From the NCBI GenBank assembly GCA_002706085.1, contig PAJO01000031.1, forward strand, positions 73,810 through 129,869: a DNA stretch of 56,060 bases, in the 5' to 3' direction. The notes below the pieces were generated by a model. It searched no databases, was not told the origin of the DNA, and saw nothing but the letters and a program-made list of their open reading frames with translations. Both the position numbers and the translations under genes were made by a program. Of the stretch, positions 1-8,626 are shown in pieces. Source of the stretch: Alcanivoracaceae bacterium (lineage in GTDB: Bacteria > Pseudomonadota > Gammaproteobacteria > Pseudomonadales > Alcanivoracaceae). The first letter of the stretch is position 1; each line of letters starts with the position of its first letter.

Positions 1-599
1 GCCCCCGGCAGGCCGAAACCCTGCCACTCCCCCACCCCGAAAATCAGCAGCGGGTCGAGCACCAGATTGAGCAGGCTGGTGACCACCATCATCAGACCCG
101 GGAAGCGGGTATTGCCGTGGGCCCGGAACAGGCTGTAGCCAAAATACACCACCCCCCCCACCCACATGGCAGGCAATTGCAGGGCCCAATAGGGTCGAAT
201 CAACGTCTGGATTTCCGGCGACGCCCCCAACAGGGTGAACACCGGGGTCTGCACCAGCCACAACAGTGTCACCAGCAAACCCTGAAGCACGCCACCGCCA
301 ACCAACACCAGCGCCCCCAGCCGGTTGGCTTCGGTCTGCTTGCCAGCGCCGATGGAGCGTGAAATCAGCGCGGCAATGGCGATGCCCACCCCCACCTGCA
401 CCCCGATCACCAGAAACGCCAACGGGAAGGTAAAGGACTGGGCCGCCAGCGGCGCCGTGCCCAACCGAGCCACAAAAATGCTGTCGACCAGATGAAACCC
501 GAGCAACGACATCACCCCCAGCGCCATGGGCCAGGTCTGCTGCCACAACTGGCGGGCAAGCGCGGTATTGGAAAGAGAAGCGGTTGAGTTCAAAGGCAC
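1..599 (-). CDS. MATE family efflux transporter, 3' part cut by the window edge
   Basis: The reverse strand encodes the first ~199 residues of a multidrug and toxic compound extrusion (MATE) transporter, an inner-membrane exporter driven by Na+ or H+. Visible traits are a short polar N-terminus, then a first hydrophobic helix with WPMALGVMSLLGFHLVDSIF and the sequence ISRSIGAGK typical of the loop after helix 2, followed by further membrane segments. The reading frame is open to base 1, so the C-terminal half lies outside the window. The start is uncertain: GTG at 599 or TTG at 593 fits, and neither has a clear ribosome binding site. The substrate cannot be told from this sequence. Confidence 0.85.
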   Translation of the reverse strand, partial: MPLNSTASLSNTALARQLWQQTWPMALGVMSLLGFHLVDSIFVARLGTAPLAAQSFTFPLAFLVIGVQVGVGIAIAALISRSIGAGKQTEANRLGALVLVGGGVLQGLLVTLLWLVQTPVFTLLGASPEIQTLIRPYWALQLPAMWVGGVVYFGYSLFRAHGNTRFPGLMMVVTSLLNLVLDPLLIFGVGEWQGFGLPG

Positions 600-643
600 G
601 CTCGGCGGGTGGTAGAGGGTAGGGGGAGACTAGCAGGGGTTCA

Positions 644-800
644 GTGAACAGTTAACAGTGAATAGTGAACAGTTGCGCGAGCAACCTCTCCGGTTTTTCA
701 ACACATGAGGCCGCGCCCAACGTCTGGACGCGGCCTCATGCGTTCAACAACCCCAGGTCGCTTCCGCGAGGCTGTTCACTATTCACTGTTAACTGTTCAC
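644..800. repeat. Composite inverted repeat (MITE- or REP-like)
   Basis: A 29-bp arm at 644-672 (GTGAACAGTTAACAG...) is matched exactly, in reverse complement, by 772-800. A second perfect 11-bp stem sits inside (705-715 with 729-739, ATGAGGCCGCG). The right arm supplies the stop codon of the patatin-like gene (TAA at 791-789). A degenerate relative with the same CTGTTCACTGTTAAC core occurs at 26368-26498, so this is a dispersed element and not a unique terminator. Confidence 0.85.
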
Positions 801-1916
801 TACCCTCACCCGCTCTTCCCATTTGCCGGTTTCCACCAGCTCCAGGAATTCATCACCGAGACGCTCGCTTTCGGCGATGGCGGTTTTCCAGTATTTCTCG
901 CGGCCGGCGTCGTCGCCGAGGTAATGCTTGAAGTCGGTACGGTCTGGCAGCTTGCCGTGGGGCAGGCTGGCCAGGTACTCGGGGGACGGCGATACCAGCA
1001 GCATTCGACGCAAGCGGTGCGGGTCGCCGTTACGCCAACGCAAAGGCTTGTCGAACCAGCCGGGGATGACCCGGTCTGTAAAGTGCGGGTACAGCACAAT
1101 GCCGTTGCTCTGGTAAGGCAGATCCAGGTGATAGTCGAGCATGCCGCCATCGCGGTAGACCCCTTCAGGCGCACCAGGAAACTCGGTGACGCCATCGAGC
1201 ACCATGGGAATGGCAGCGCTGGCCAGCAAGGCAGCACGCAGGTTATCGGCGGACAGCGGGATACGGTGGGTGGTGAAGTCATTCAGCGGCCCCAGCGGCA
1301 ACGGCGCGTCGCCACTGCACACCAGCCCCCGCTCCATGAACAGACCGGTGGCACGACGACTGAACAGATTGGTTCCGATCAGGCCAGCCAGCCCCAGGCC
1401 CAGACCCAGCGGCCCCTGATGAGCCATCAGGCCACGGCTACGGATCACCACAATCACCAGCCGGTAATCGGAATGACGGAGAATATGCTGATCCCGGTCC
1501 TGCAACAGTTCGGACAACATGGCCGCGCAGCGGCGGGACACTTCCGTGGCGGTAATGCCCTTGGGGAAACGTTGACGGGTATAAAGCTCCGCCAGGCGGT
1601 CCAGCGCCGCTGCCGGGTCCTGACTCATGCTGATGGCGGCGAAACGCCAGCTGCCAATGGACGCACCGATCAGGGTCCGCGGCACACGGGCACGTGTCAG
1701 GAAGTCGCCGAACACTGCCTTGTCCAGGCCATTGATGCCCAGCGCCTTGGGGCCCCCTGCCGCCCCGGGCAACAGATCCACATCCTCGGGGCGCAAGCCG
1801 TGTTCGCGCAGATGGGCAATCGCCTCGCTGCCAGCACGCAGGGTCAGTGAAGGTGCAGAGGAATGAATGGCGGCCACCCCGATCTCCCGTTCAGGCGTTG
1901 TCTGTGACGCCCGCAT
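789..1916 (-). CDS. Patatin-like phospholipase family protein
   Basis: This 375-residue protein has the patatin hydrolase layout: a glycine-rich oxyanion loop at 51-57 (GAAGGPK), the nucleophile elbow GASIG with Ser86, and the catalytic Asp256 in the DGG motif (YRDGGMLDY). Patatins use a Ser-Asp dyad to cut acyl chains from phospholipids or other lipids. No signal peptide or membrane helix is evident, so a cytosolic or peripheral membrane role is likely. The last few residues and the stop are encoded by the inverted repeat at 772-800, so the original C-terminus may have been replaced. The alpha/beta hydrolase gene lies 38 bp upstream on the same strand and may be cotranscribed. The natural substrate is unknown. 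Confidence 0.85.
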   Translation of the reverse strand: MRASQTTPEREIGVAAIHSSAPSLTLRAGSEAIAHLREHGLRPEDVDLLPGAAGGPKALGINGLDKAVFGDFLTRARVPRTLIGASIGSWRFAAISMSQDPAAALDRLAELYTRQRFPKGITATEVSRRCAAMLSELLQDRDQHILRHSDYRLVIVVIRSRGLMAHQGPLGLGLGLAGLIGTNLFSRRATGLFMERGLVCSGDAPLPLGPLNDFTTHRIPLSADNLRAALLASAAIPMVLDGVTEFPGAPEGVYRDGGMLDYHLDLPYQSNGIVLYPHFTDRVIPGWFDKPLRWRNGDPHRLRRMLLVSPSPEYLASLPHGKLPDRTDFKHYLGDDAGREKYWKTAIAESERLGDEFLELVETGKWEERVRVVNS

Positions 1917-1954
1917 GGTACCGGCAATCCGCCAATTTGCGAAATCCGATTCCG

Positions 1955-2851
1955 TTATTCGTTTAAAAAACGTCCCAAAGCACGGGTGAATGCTACCGGC
2001 TGACTCATCAGTGGCACATGCCCCGCCTTGTCCAACACCACATGGCGAGCACGGATATGGCGGGCAAACTCAGCCTGCCCGGCTGCAGGGTATAGCGGTG
2101 ACAACGCTCCCGTCAGCACCGTAGCCGGAACAGGGAAGTCACCGGAGGTAGTGCGATAGTCATGGGTATGGGACAGGTACGCGCGCAGGTAGGCACGCAG
2201 ATCCGCCACATCGGCCACCGGCAGCAGCCGGGCCCACACGCCGGACCAGCGACTGGTGGACTGGTAGGCAGAGTGCAGCCCGGGCCGCCCTGCTACCTGG
2301 GAAAAGATATCCAGCACCTGCCCCAGCACCGCCTCGCGCAGCCCTGTGGCCAGACGATTGAGCGGGCCTGTGTCCGGGGCACCGTCCAGCAATGCCAACA
2401 GGGCCTCCAACTGGGTAAAAAAACGCGCTTGCTGGTCACCAAACAGCCCGTGGCTCCAGTCATCCCCATTGGCAATGCAGGGCGACTGATCGATGTGCAA
2501 GTAGCGGCGAACCGGACTGAAATCACCGAAGGCATGCCAATGCAGACTGGTGGTCGCCCCCAGCGAATACCCCACCAGCGAGAAGTCACTCAGGCCGAAA
2601 TGGCTGACCAGGTCTTCCATATCCTGCATGTGATTATGAAACACATCAGGCTGGTTGAAACGCACCCGGGAAGAACCACCGGCACCGCGGAAATCCGGCA
2701 GGAAAAACTGATAGCGCCGCGCAAACGGCAGCACAAAAGGCAACCAGTCTCTGCCTTGCATGCCCAAACCATGCAGCATCAGCACCGGCTGACCACGGCC
2801 GATAATTCTTACCTGTAGCGATTCACCATCCCTGGCCGGGAAAAACGGCAT
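1955..2851 (-). CDS. Alpha/beta hydrolase
   Basis: This 298-residue protein has the alpha/beta hydrolase fold signatures: the HG oxyanion motif near residue 27 (LMLHGLG), DFRGAGGSS at 53-61, the nucleophile elbow GYSLG with Ser96, and the catalytic His278 in KAGHVPL. The usual acid position after strand 6 reads GALSPLYPAAG, without the common Asp, so the acid may come from another loop. No signal peptide is seen. Members of this family include esterases, lipases and C-C hydrolases; nothing here fixes the substrate. It precedes the patatin-like gene by 38 bp on the same strand, which would suit a small lipid- or ester-hydrolysing operon. Confidence 0.85.
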   Translation of the reverse strand: MPFFPARDGESLQVRIIGRGQPVLMLHGLGMQGRDWLPFVLPFARRYQFFLPDFRGAGGSSRVRFNQPDVFHNHMQDMEDLVSHFGLSDFSLVGYSLGATTSLHWHAFGDFSPVRRYLHIDQSPCIANGDDWSHGLFGDQQARFFTQLEALLALLDGAPDTGPLNRLATGLREAVLGQVLDIFSQVAGRPGLHSAYQSTSRWSGVWARLLPVADVADLRAYLRAYLSHTHDYRTTSGDFPVPATVLTGALSPLYPAAGQAEFARHIRARHVVLDKAGHVPLMSQPVAFTRALGRFLNE

Positions 2852-2907
2852 CCTTTCCCCCTTGTCTTCTTATTTGTCGTATTGCTTTTTTGGTCGTGCC
2901 GTGGCGA

Positions 2908-3189
2908 TCAGCCATACAGGCACAGGTACGCCGTATCTACCGCTACCTTTACCTGAAACTTGCTGTTGGCTTCCACTTCGAAGGTCTCACCGGCAGCAAA
3001 GGTCTGCCAATCGGTCGCACCCGGCAGTTGCACTGTCAGGGCACCGCTGACCACGGTCATCACTTCGTGCTGGCTGGTGCCGAATTCGTAATCGCCCGGG
3101 GCCATCACGCCCACAGTGGCCGGCTTGGTTTCGGTTTGAAAGGCAATGGATGCCACCTTGGCATCGAAGTATTCGTTGACCTTGAACAT
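2908..3189 (-). CDS. ppnP: Pyrimidine/purine nucleoside phosphorylase
   Basis: This 93-residue protein matches the PpnP (YaiE, DUF1255) family over its full usual length. These single-domain cupins phosphorolyse several purine and pyrimidine nucleosides to the free base and ribose 1-phosphate, a salvage reaction in the cytosol. Visible family features are the N-terminal [12 protein letters not shown], the central [19 protein letters not shown], and the late [19 protein letters not shown] beta strands. It lies between two same-strand genes with 56-63 bp gaps, so it could be transcribed with the OsmC gene upstream. Confidence 0.9.
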   Translation of the reverse strand: MFKVNEYFDAKVASIAFQTETKPATVGVMAPGDYEFGTSQHEVMTVVSGALTVQLPGATDWQTFAAGETFEVEANSKFQVKVAVDTAYLCLYG

Positions 3190-3252
3190 GGCAAACGCCT
3201 CCGTTGAGTCAATGGAGGCGCGAGTATGCCAAAAGTGCGTGCCAGACGCCGC

Positions 3253-3639
3253 TTATTTCCACTGCGTGGCAACCGGTGTGCCCTGTAGCACCGTGCGGGT
3301 AACCGGCGTCTTGCCGGCGATGTCCAACAAACGCTCACGTTGTTCTGGCGCCAGATCGCCGCTGCAGTAAAGGGTGCGTTCAATGTGCTCACCGCCGTCC
3401 TCATCGCGGTAAAAGTGCAGATCCACATGAATATCGCCCAGCGTCCAGCCCTTGCGCTCAGCGTACATACGCAAGGTAATGGAGGTACAAGCCCCCAGCC
3501 CGGACAGTAGCAACTCATAAGGGTTGGGCCCTTGGTCATCCCCTCCCATGCCAGCGCCTTCATCCGCACTCAGCTGATGATGGCGAGCCTGAATCGCCTG
3601 TTGGTACTTATGCGTGCTGTGAACCGCCACCTTTGCCAT
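3253..3639 (-). CDS. OsmC family protein with altered second active-site position
   Basis: This 128-residue protein has the OsmC/Ohr fold signature: GPNPYELLLSGLGACTS carries the peroxidatic-type Cys51 at the start of the central helix. In classical OsmC and Ohr thiol peroxidases a second cysteine lies in a later CPV motif; here that segment reads AGKTPVTRTV, with Thr in its place. Another cysteine, Cys92, lies in a beta strand. Family knowledge predicts reduction of organic hydroperoxides, but loss of the usual resolving cysteine makes a 1-Cys mechanism or a different role plausible. It sits beside other stress and detoxification genes (pirin, ppnP). Confidence 0.85.
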   Translation of the reverse strand: MAKVAVHSTHKYQQAIQARHHQLSADEGAGMGGDDQGPNPYELLLSGLGACTSITLRMYAERKGWTLGDIHVDLHFYRDEDGGEHIERTLYCSGDLAPEQRERLLDIAGKTPVTRTVLQGTPVATQWK

Positions 3640-3766
3640 GTTGTGCTCCTTGCTGCGTCACTGGCCGACACCCGGGACGGGGCCATGCCCGGCCCTTTGC
3701 TTTGTCATTCGTGAGTACCATACTCCTGAAACAGGCTGCCGCGAACACACTGCCCGGGAGGTCACC

Positions 3767-4717
3767 ATGAGCAATACCGGTAACAACGGCGAAGTGGTGG
3801 AATGCCCCAACCTCACCGCCACCCCGACACTCAATGCCGTCACGTCACGCAGGAGCATCCTGGGCAATGGCCTGCCCATCATCCGCCACCTGCCCAGCCG
3901 CACCCAGCGCCTGATCGGTCCCTGGTGCTTTCTCGATCACATCGGCCCCACCTCCCTCAACCCGGATAACGCGGTGGATGTGGGCACCCACCCCCATACC
4001 GGCCTGCAAACTGTCACCTGGCTATTCGAAGGCGCATTGCTGCACAAGGACAGCCTGGGGTATGAACAGATTATTGAGCCCGGCGAACTCAACCTGATGA
4101 CCGCCGGCTACGGCATCTGCCACTCTGAAGAAAGCCCGCCGGGGTTTAGCGGCCCCATGCATGGCCTGCAATTCTGGATTGCCCTGCCTGCCGAGCACGA
4201 AGACACCGCTCCGGCATTTTCCCATCACCGTGACCTGCCCCAATGGGAACAGGACTGCGCCCAGCTTACTCTGGTTGTCGGCGAGCTGAACGGCCACCGA
4301 TCCCCGGCCCAGGTCTTTTCACCGCTGGTGGGGGCGGACATCGTCGCTCGCGAAGGCGGCGAGTTGTCGCTGGCCGTGCCCGAGCACTTCGAGCTGGGAC
4401 TGTGCATCAACGAAGGACGAGCCACTCTGGAGGGATCCACACTGGAAACCGGCGAGCTCTACTACCTGGGGCAGGGACGGGATCGACTACGGCTGTCGCT
4501 GGATCCCGGCAGCCGGCTCATGCTGCTAGGCGGTGAGCCCCTGAGCCAGCCAGTATTGCTGTGGTGGAATTTTGTGGGCCGCGACCAGACCCGGCTGGAA
4601 AACGCCCTCAAGGACTGGGAGCAGTGGCCCAACGCCCGTTTTGGTGACGTCCCCGCCTACCAGGGCAGGCCCCTAAAGGCCCCCGCCCTGGATTCGAAGG
4701 TGAGACTGAAAGGCTGA
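3767..4717 (+). CDS. Pirin family protein
   Basis: This 316-residue bicupin belongs to the pirin family. The metal site is visible: HPHTG gives two histidines, and GICHSEES gives the third histidine and the glutamate of the Fe-binding 3-His/1-Glu set. Bacterial pirins have been reported to have quercetin 2,3-dioxygenase activity or to bind metabolic enzymes; neither role can be assigned here. The frame is open further upstream, but ATG at 3767 is chosen because GGGAGG lies just before it and homology begins after it. It is transcribed away from the OsmC gene and ends 6 bp before a convergent lipoprotein gene. Confidence 0.9.
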   Translation: MSNTGNNGEVVECPNLTATPTLNAVTSRRSILGNGLPIIRHLPSRTQRLIGPWCFLDHIGPTSLNPDNAVDVGTHPHTGLQTVTWLFEGALLHKDSLGYEQIIEPGELNLMTAGYGICHSEESPPGFSGPMHGLQFWIALPAEHEDTAPAFSHHRDLPQWEQDCAQLTLVVGELNGHRSPAQVFSPLVGADIVAREGGELSLAVPEHFELGLCINEGRATLEGSTLETGELYYLGQGRDRLRLSLDPGSRLMLLGGEPLSQPVLLWWNFVGRDQTRLENALKDWEQWPNARFGDVPAYQGRPLKAPALDSKVRLKG

Positions 4718-4723
4718 CGTTGA

Positions 4724-5470
4724 TCAAGAGCCAGCCACTTGCTGGCAATACAAAGCGATGCCGGTGCTATCCGGTGCAGGGTGGGCAATGATCGCGTCGT
4801 AGCTTTTACCCAATTCGATCGCGCAGCTACGATCAACAGCACTGGCTGAGCCTACCTTCAGCGATGCCGTCAGGGTTGTCGCCGAAGAAAGTCCTCCGAC
4901 CTTGTAGGCACTCACCGTGCCGTATTCCAGACCGGAGACCACACTCGATCCCTCCAGAGAAATATCGATATTCTGGTCCGCCTCGTCTGCCAACGCATGA
5001 ATAAATCGGACACGTACCTGACTGGTGCCAATACTTTCCACGCTCTGCTGATACGCTTTCAATTTTGGTATCTGATCACCGCTACCGGCCAAAGCGCCGT
5101 ACAGCACCAGCGTATAATTCTCACCGGCAGCCAAATTGATCCCGGTGTCATCAACTAACGTCGCGGTGGCATTATTGATATCAAACAGTACGGTTTCCGT
5201 ATCGGATTCCAGCTTGAAACCCATGCCATCTTGCTCGGTAGTGGAATATTCACGCCCTTCGAACAAGGGGGCCGAGACATCATTACGCAGCACCACATCC
5301 ACAGTGGTGTCCGCCTGCTCCGTCCCACTACCACTGGTATCGATTAACTGATTGTGGAAATAGATACCGGTTCGCTCACGAAACAATTGCCCCACGTCAT
5401 CATCATCACTGCCACCACAACCGGTCAGCGCCACAACGCCTGCCAACGCCATCCAAGCCCATTTCTGCAT
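4724..5470 (-). CDS. Exported lipoprotein, DUF4397-like
   Basis: This 248-residue protein begins with a lipoprotein signal peptide ending in the lipobox LTGC (Cys18), followed by a GGSDDDD linker. The mature part is beta-rich and resembles DUF4397-type proteins: YFHNQL near the start, RVRFIHAL in the middle, and CAIELGKSYDAIIA with a terminal YCQQ. The residue after Cys18 is Gly, so outer-membrane sorting is likely. It is a clear paralogue of the neighbour at 5586-6335, sharing the same motifs in the same order. No catalytic motif is visible and the function is unknown. Confidence 0.75.
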   Translation of the reverse strand: MQKWAWMALAGVVALTGCGGSDDDDVGQLFRERTGIYFHNQLIDTSGSGTEQADTTVDVVLRNDVSAPLFEGREYSTTEQDGMGFKLESDTETVLFDINNATATLVDDTGINLAAGENYTLVLYGALAGSGDQIPKLKAYQQSVESIGTSQVRVRFIHALADEADQNIDISLEGSSVVSGLEYGTVSAYKVGGLSSATTLTASLKVGSASAVDRSCAIELGKSYDAIIAHPAPDSTGIALYCQQVAGS

Positions 5471-5585
5471 AGATCCTCCCAGCTACAACCCAACACAACG
5501 GCTCAAGGTCAACGCCTTGAACCGGGTTCTTTATTGTCGCAGGTAGGAAACAGAAATACGAAGAAAGTTCCAGCTAACTGAGCCG

Positions 5586-6335
5586 TCAGCTGTATGGCTG
5601 GCAGTAAATCGAGATCTGGTCGTTGTCGCTGTCAAAGCGGCTGTAGGCGATGATGGCATCGTAACTGCGGCCGCTGCTGACATTGCAGCTGACCTGGTCG
5701 ATCAACACACCCTGAGTTTGGTTGTTGATATCCACCTGAAGGGTGCTCCCCGCGGACAGGGTGTTGTAGCTGCTGGCTCCGCCATATTCCAGATCTGTGG
5801 CAAGCTGTTGGGCTCCGCCTGAGAGGGTCACGCTCAGGTCATCACCCGCAAGCCGGGAGAGAGTGTTAATGAAACGAACCCGAATCTGGCCGCTGCCCAC
5901 ATCCACATCCTGGTAACGGAAGCTTTTGAGTTGACTGTTGCCAAGAGTGGTGTCGCCCATCATCACCACGGTGTATCGGTCCCCAGCGATCAGTGTCTGG
6001 GTGATCGGGCCATTGATCAGAGTGCTGCCAGAGCTGCTTGCGCGCACGTCAAACTGCAAATTTTCACTTTCGTCGTCCAGCTCGATCTGGTTGCTGCTGA
6101 CATTGCCCGACTCGGTATAACCACGGTCTTCGCTAAGAGGGGAATTCATGTCATCGACATAAAAATCCACCACCACGTCATCGCTGCTACCACCGGTGCT
6201 CTGCGTCAACTGGTTATGAAAATACAGCCGGGTGCTGTCGCCAAACAGCTCGCCATCTTCGTCTTCATCACAGCCAAACGCTGACAATCCGGCGATGGAC
6301 GCCGCCAGTACCATGCGCAAAAAGATCACGGTCAT
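5586..6335 (-). CDS. Exported lipoprotein, paralogue of the 4724-5470 gene
   Basis: This 249-residue protein carries a hydrophobic signal segment with the lipobox SAFGC (Cys22), then an acidic DEDEDGE linker. It repeats the motif order of its downstream neighbour: LYFHNQL, RVRFINTL, LEYGGASSYN, CNVSSGRSYDAIIA and IYCQ. The residue after Cys22 is Asp, the classical inner-membrane retention signal in enterobacteria, whereas the paralogue has Gly; the pair might therefore sit on different membranes (inference). Its ATG overlaps the TGA of the upstream AI-2E family gene in an ATGA arrangement, so the two are translationally coupled. The function is unknown. Confidence 0.75.
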   Translation of the reverse strand: MTVIFLRMVLAASIAGLSAFGCDEDEDGELFGDSTRLYFHNQLTQSTGGSSDDVVVDFYVDDMNSPLSEDRGYTESGNVSSNQIELDDESENLQFDVRASSSGSTLINGPITQTLIAGDRYTVVMMGDTTLGNSQLKSFRYQDVDVGSGQIRVRFINTLSRLAGDDLSVTLSGGAQQLATDLEYGGASSYNTLSAGSTLQVDINNQTQGVLIDQVSCNVSSGRSYDAIIAYSRFDSDNDQISIYCQPYS

Positions 6336-7435
6336 TCACTCCCGGAGCGTTCCGCCTGCTGTTCCAGCAAAGCTGCGGCAGGCTCGCCCTCATTGAATTC
6401 ACGAATAAAGATACCCCAGAACGCCACAAACAACGCCGCCAGCAAGGGCCCCAGAGCAAACCCGGTGATGCCAAACATGGCCAGCCCGCCCAGGGTCGAA
6501 AACAACACCACGTAATCCGGCAACTTGGTATCCCGGCCCACCAGAATCGGGCGCAGAATATTATCCACCAGACCAATCACGAAAATACCGTAAAGCAGCA
6601 ACACCGTAGCGCTGACCACCTCACCCACGGCATACAGGTACACCGCCACCGGCAACCAGATCAAACCCGCACCCACTGCCGGGATCAGCGACAGCACCGC
6701 CATCACCACGCCCCACAACAAGGCGCCGGGAATGCCCAGCCACCAGAAGATCAACCCACCCAGGGCACCCTGGGTAATGGCCACCACCAGATTGCCCTTG
6801 ATGGTGGCGCGGGTCACTTCGGCAAACTTGGCGAACAGCAACTTCTCGCGCTCGTCACCCAATGGCAAGGCACGAATCAGCATGGCTACCATGGCGTCAC
6901 CGTCGCGCAACAGGAAAAATGCCAAATACAGCATCAGGGCCAGGTTGAGGAAAAACTGGAAGGTGTTCTGCCCCACGGCCAGTGCCCGTTTGGCAAGAAA
7001 CTGCCCGGCGCCGGTAAAGGCTTGGACCGCCTGCTGTTTGATCCGTTCCAGATCGATGTCAAAGCGCTCGGCCAGCGACTGTATCCCGGGGAACGCCTGT
7101 TTGATCTTGTCCACGTAGTCGGCAAGGTTGATCTCACCACTCTGGACTTGCTGAAACAGCCCCACTCCCTCGGTGACAAAAGAGGTCGCCACAAACAACA
7201 CGGGAATAATCACCAGCACCACGCACAACGTCAGCGTCAGCAACGCCACCACGTTGCGCCGATTGGGCCAGCGCGCCAGCAACCGCTTCTGGGACGGATA
7301 GAAGATCACGCTGATGGCGCAAGCCCAGAAGATGGGCGCAAAGAAGGGCTGCATCATCAGGGCGAACACCAGGCTCACCCCGATCAGCGAAAACAGAAAA
7401 GCGCGGCGCTCCAGCTTGTCAGACGTCCCTGCCAT
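6332..7435 (-). CDS. AI-2E family transporter (UPF0118 permease)
   Basis: This 367-residue integral membrane protein shows the AI-2E/UPF0118 pattern: an N-terminal pair of helices, a large central soluble stretch (about residues 90-160), then a C-terminal bundle with IPGALLWGVVMAVLSLIPAVG and DNILRPILVGRDTKLPDYVVLFSTLGG, which are family hallmarks. About eight membrane segments can be counted. Family members have been linked to autoinducer-2 export or to Na+(Li+)/H+ antiport; the substrate is not deducible here. The stop codon overlaps the start of the lipoprotein gene downstream, and the Ca2+/Na+ antiporter gene follows on the same strand upstream-to-downstream order with a 13-bp gap. Confidence 0.88.
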   Translation of the reverse strand: MAGTSDKLERRAFLFSLIGVSLVFALMMQPFFAPIFWACAISVIFYPSQKRLLARWPNRRNVVALLTLTLCVVLVIIPVLFVATSFVTEGVGLFQQVQSGEINLADYVDKIKQAFPGIQSLAERFDIDLERIKQQAVQAFTGAGQFLAKRALAVGQNTFQFFLNLALMLYLAFFLLRDGDAMVAMLIRALPLGDEREKLLFAKFAEVTRATIKGNLVVAITQGALGGLIFWWLGIPGALLWGVVMAVLSLIPAVGAGLIWLPVAVYLYAVGEVVSATVLLLYGIFVIGLVDNILRPILVGRDTKLPDYVVLFSTLGGLAMFGITGFALGPLLAALFVAFWGIFIREFNEGEPAAALLEQQAERSGSE

Positions 7436-7448
7436 TGTTGAATCCTTA

Positions 7449-8429
7449 TTATGCGGCTGTCACCAGCAGACTGGCCCCCAGATAGGCCATATAGGCCACA
7501 TACACCACCAGCAAACCGACCCCGTTGCTGCGGGTGATTTGCCCCTTGCGGCCCCACAGGCCAAAGCCCATCACAAACAACGCCAGTGTCAGCGCCATCA
7601 TCAGGCTCCAGTCCCGCTGCAGCACACCGGGCTCCACCGCCATCGGGCTAATGGCACCGGCAATACCGACCACGCCGAGGGTATTGAACAGGTTCGAGCC
7701 TAGCACGTTGCCAAAGGCGATATCGTGTTCGTTCTTTTTCACCGCCGCGATACTGGACGCCAGCTCCGGCAGCGAGGTGCCAATGGCCACGATGGTCAGG
7801 CCGATGATCAGATCACTGACCCCAAGGCTCTGGGCAATGAACACCGCTCCCCACACCAGCAGCCGCGAGCTGGCCACCAGCAGGATCAGCCCTACCACCA
7901 GCCAGAACAGCGCTTTTTTCAAAGGTAACGGATGGTCGGCCAGATCTGTTTCCACCTCGCCACCGAGCACATCCCCCTTGCCGCTCATGGCCGCGTAGAT
8001 CGACCACCCCATCAGCACCGCCAGCAGCGCAATCAGAATCCAGGCATCGGTGCGGGTGATATTGCCGTCGATGAGCTGGTAACCGGCAATCAGGGTAATC
8101 ACGGCCAGAATCGGCAGCTCTTTCTTGAGGATCGCGGAGTTCACCGCAATGGGGCTGATTACCGCCACCACCCCCAGAATCAGGGCGATATTGGAAATAT
8201 TGGAACCGTAGGCGTTACCCAGTGCCAGGGAAGGATTGCCTTCGAGGGCGGCCAGCGCCGATACCACCATCTCCGGCGCCGAGGTACCGAAGCCGACAAT
8301 CAGCATGCCGATCAGCAACGGCGGCATGCCCGCATGGGCCGCCGTACCCGCAGCCCCTTCCACAAATTTGTCGGCACTCCACACCAGCAGAATCAGCCCG
8401 CCAATTACGGCGGCAATGGCCAGCAACAT
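7449..8429 (-). CDS. Calcium/sodium antiporter, YrbG/CaCA family
   Basis: This 326-residue protein has the duplicated alpha repeats of the cation/Ca2+ exchanger superfamily. Repeat 1 contains GFGTSAPEMVVSALAAL and GNAYGSNISNIALILG; repeat 2 contains AIGTSLPELASSIAAV and GNVLGSNLFNTLGVVG. Glu in each PE motif is the expected cation ligand. About ten membrane helices are predicted by eye. It would exchange Ca2+ for Na+ or H+ at the inner membrane. The AI-2E family gene starts 13 bp downstream on the same strand, so an operon of two transporters followed by a lipoprotein gene is likely. Confidence 0.9.
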   Translation of the reverse strand: MLLAIAAVIGGLILLVWSADKFVEGAAGTAAHAGMPPLLIGMLIVGFGTSAPEMVVSALAALEGNPSLALGNAYGSNISNIALILGVVAVISPIAVNSAILKKELPILAVITLIAGYQLIDGNITRTDAWILIALLAVLMGWSIYAAMSGKGDVLGGEVETDLADHPLPLKKALFWLVVGLILLVASSRLLVWGAVFIAQSLGVSDLIIGLTIVAIGTSLPELASSIAAVKKNEHDIAFGNVLGSNLFNTLGVVGIAGAISPMAVEPGVLQRDWSLMMALTLALFVMGFGLWGRKGQITRSNGVGLLVVYVAYMAYLGASLLVTAA

Positions 8430-8528
8430 CGGTACTCCTTGGGATCATGTAAGTCGTCAGGCTGGCACATTGTGGCAGAGAGCCGGGGTGGAGGCACCCT
8501 TGAGACGCAAGTTTCGACAGGTCGACCC

Positions 8529-8619
8529 GGCAAGCTTGCCGGCCAGCGATGCGGCCCTGTTAACCCGGCATCGCTGGCAGGCAAGTTGCCCAGAAATCAG
8601 CTGCCCTGCCCCAGGGCAG
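8529..8619. repeat. Cluster of palindromes between the RND and antiporter genes
   Basis: Three perfect stems lie in the gap: GGCAAGCTTGCC at 8529-8540; an 11-bp inverted repeat GCCAGCGATGC at 8542-8552 with 8568-8578; and CTGCCCTG at 8601-8608 with 8612-8619 around a CCC loop. The last one begins 8 bp after the RND permease stop on the minus strand and may help end that transcript, but there is no T-tract. Confidence 0.6.
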
Positions 8620-8626
8620 TCACGAC

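Noticed and set aside
705-1850. 381-codon plus-strand frame opposite the patatin-like gene
   Set aside because: The minus strand has GASIG and DGG catalytic motifs; this frame has none and begins inside the inverted repeat region.
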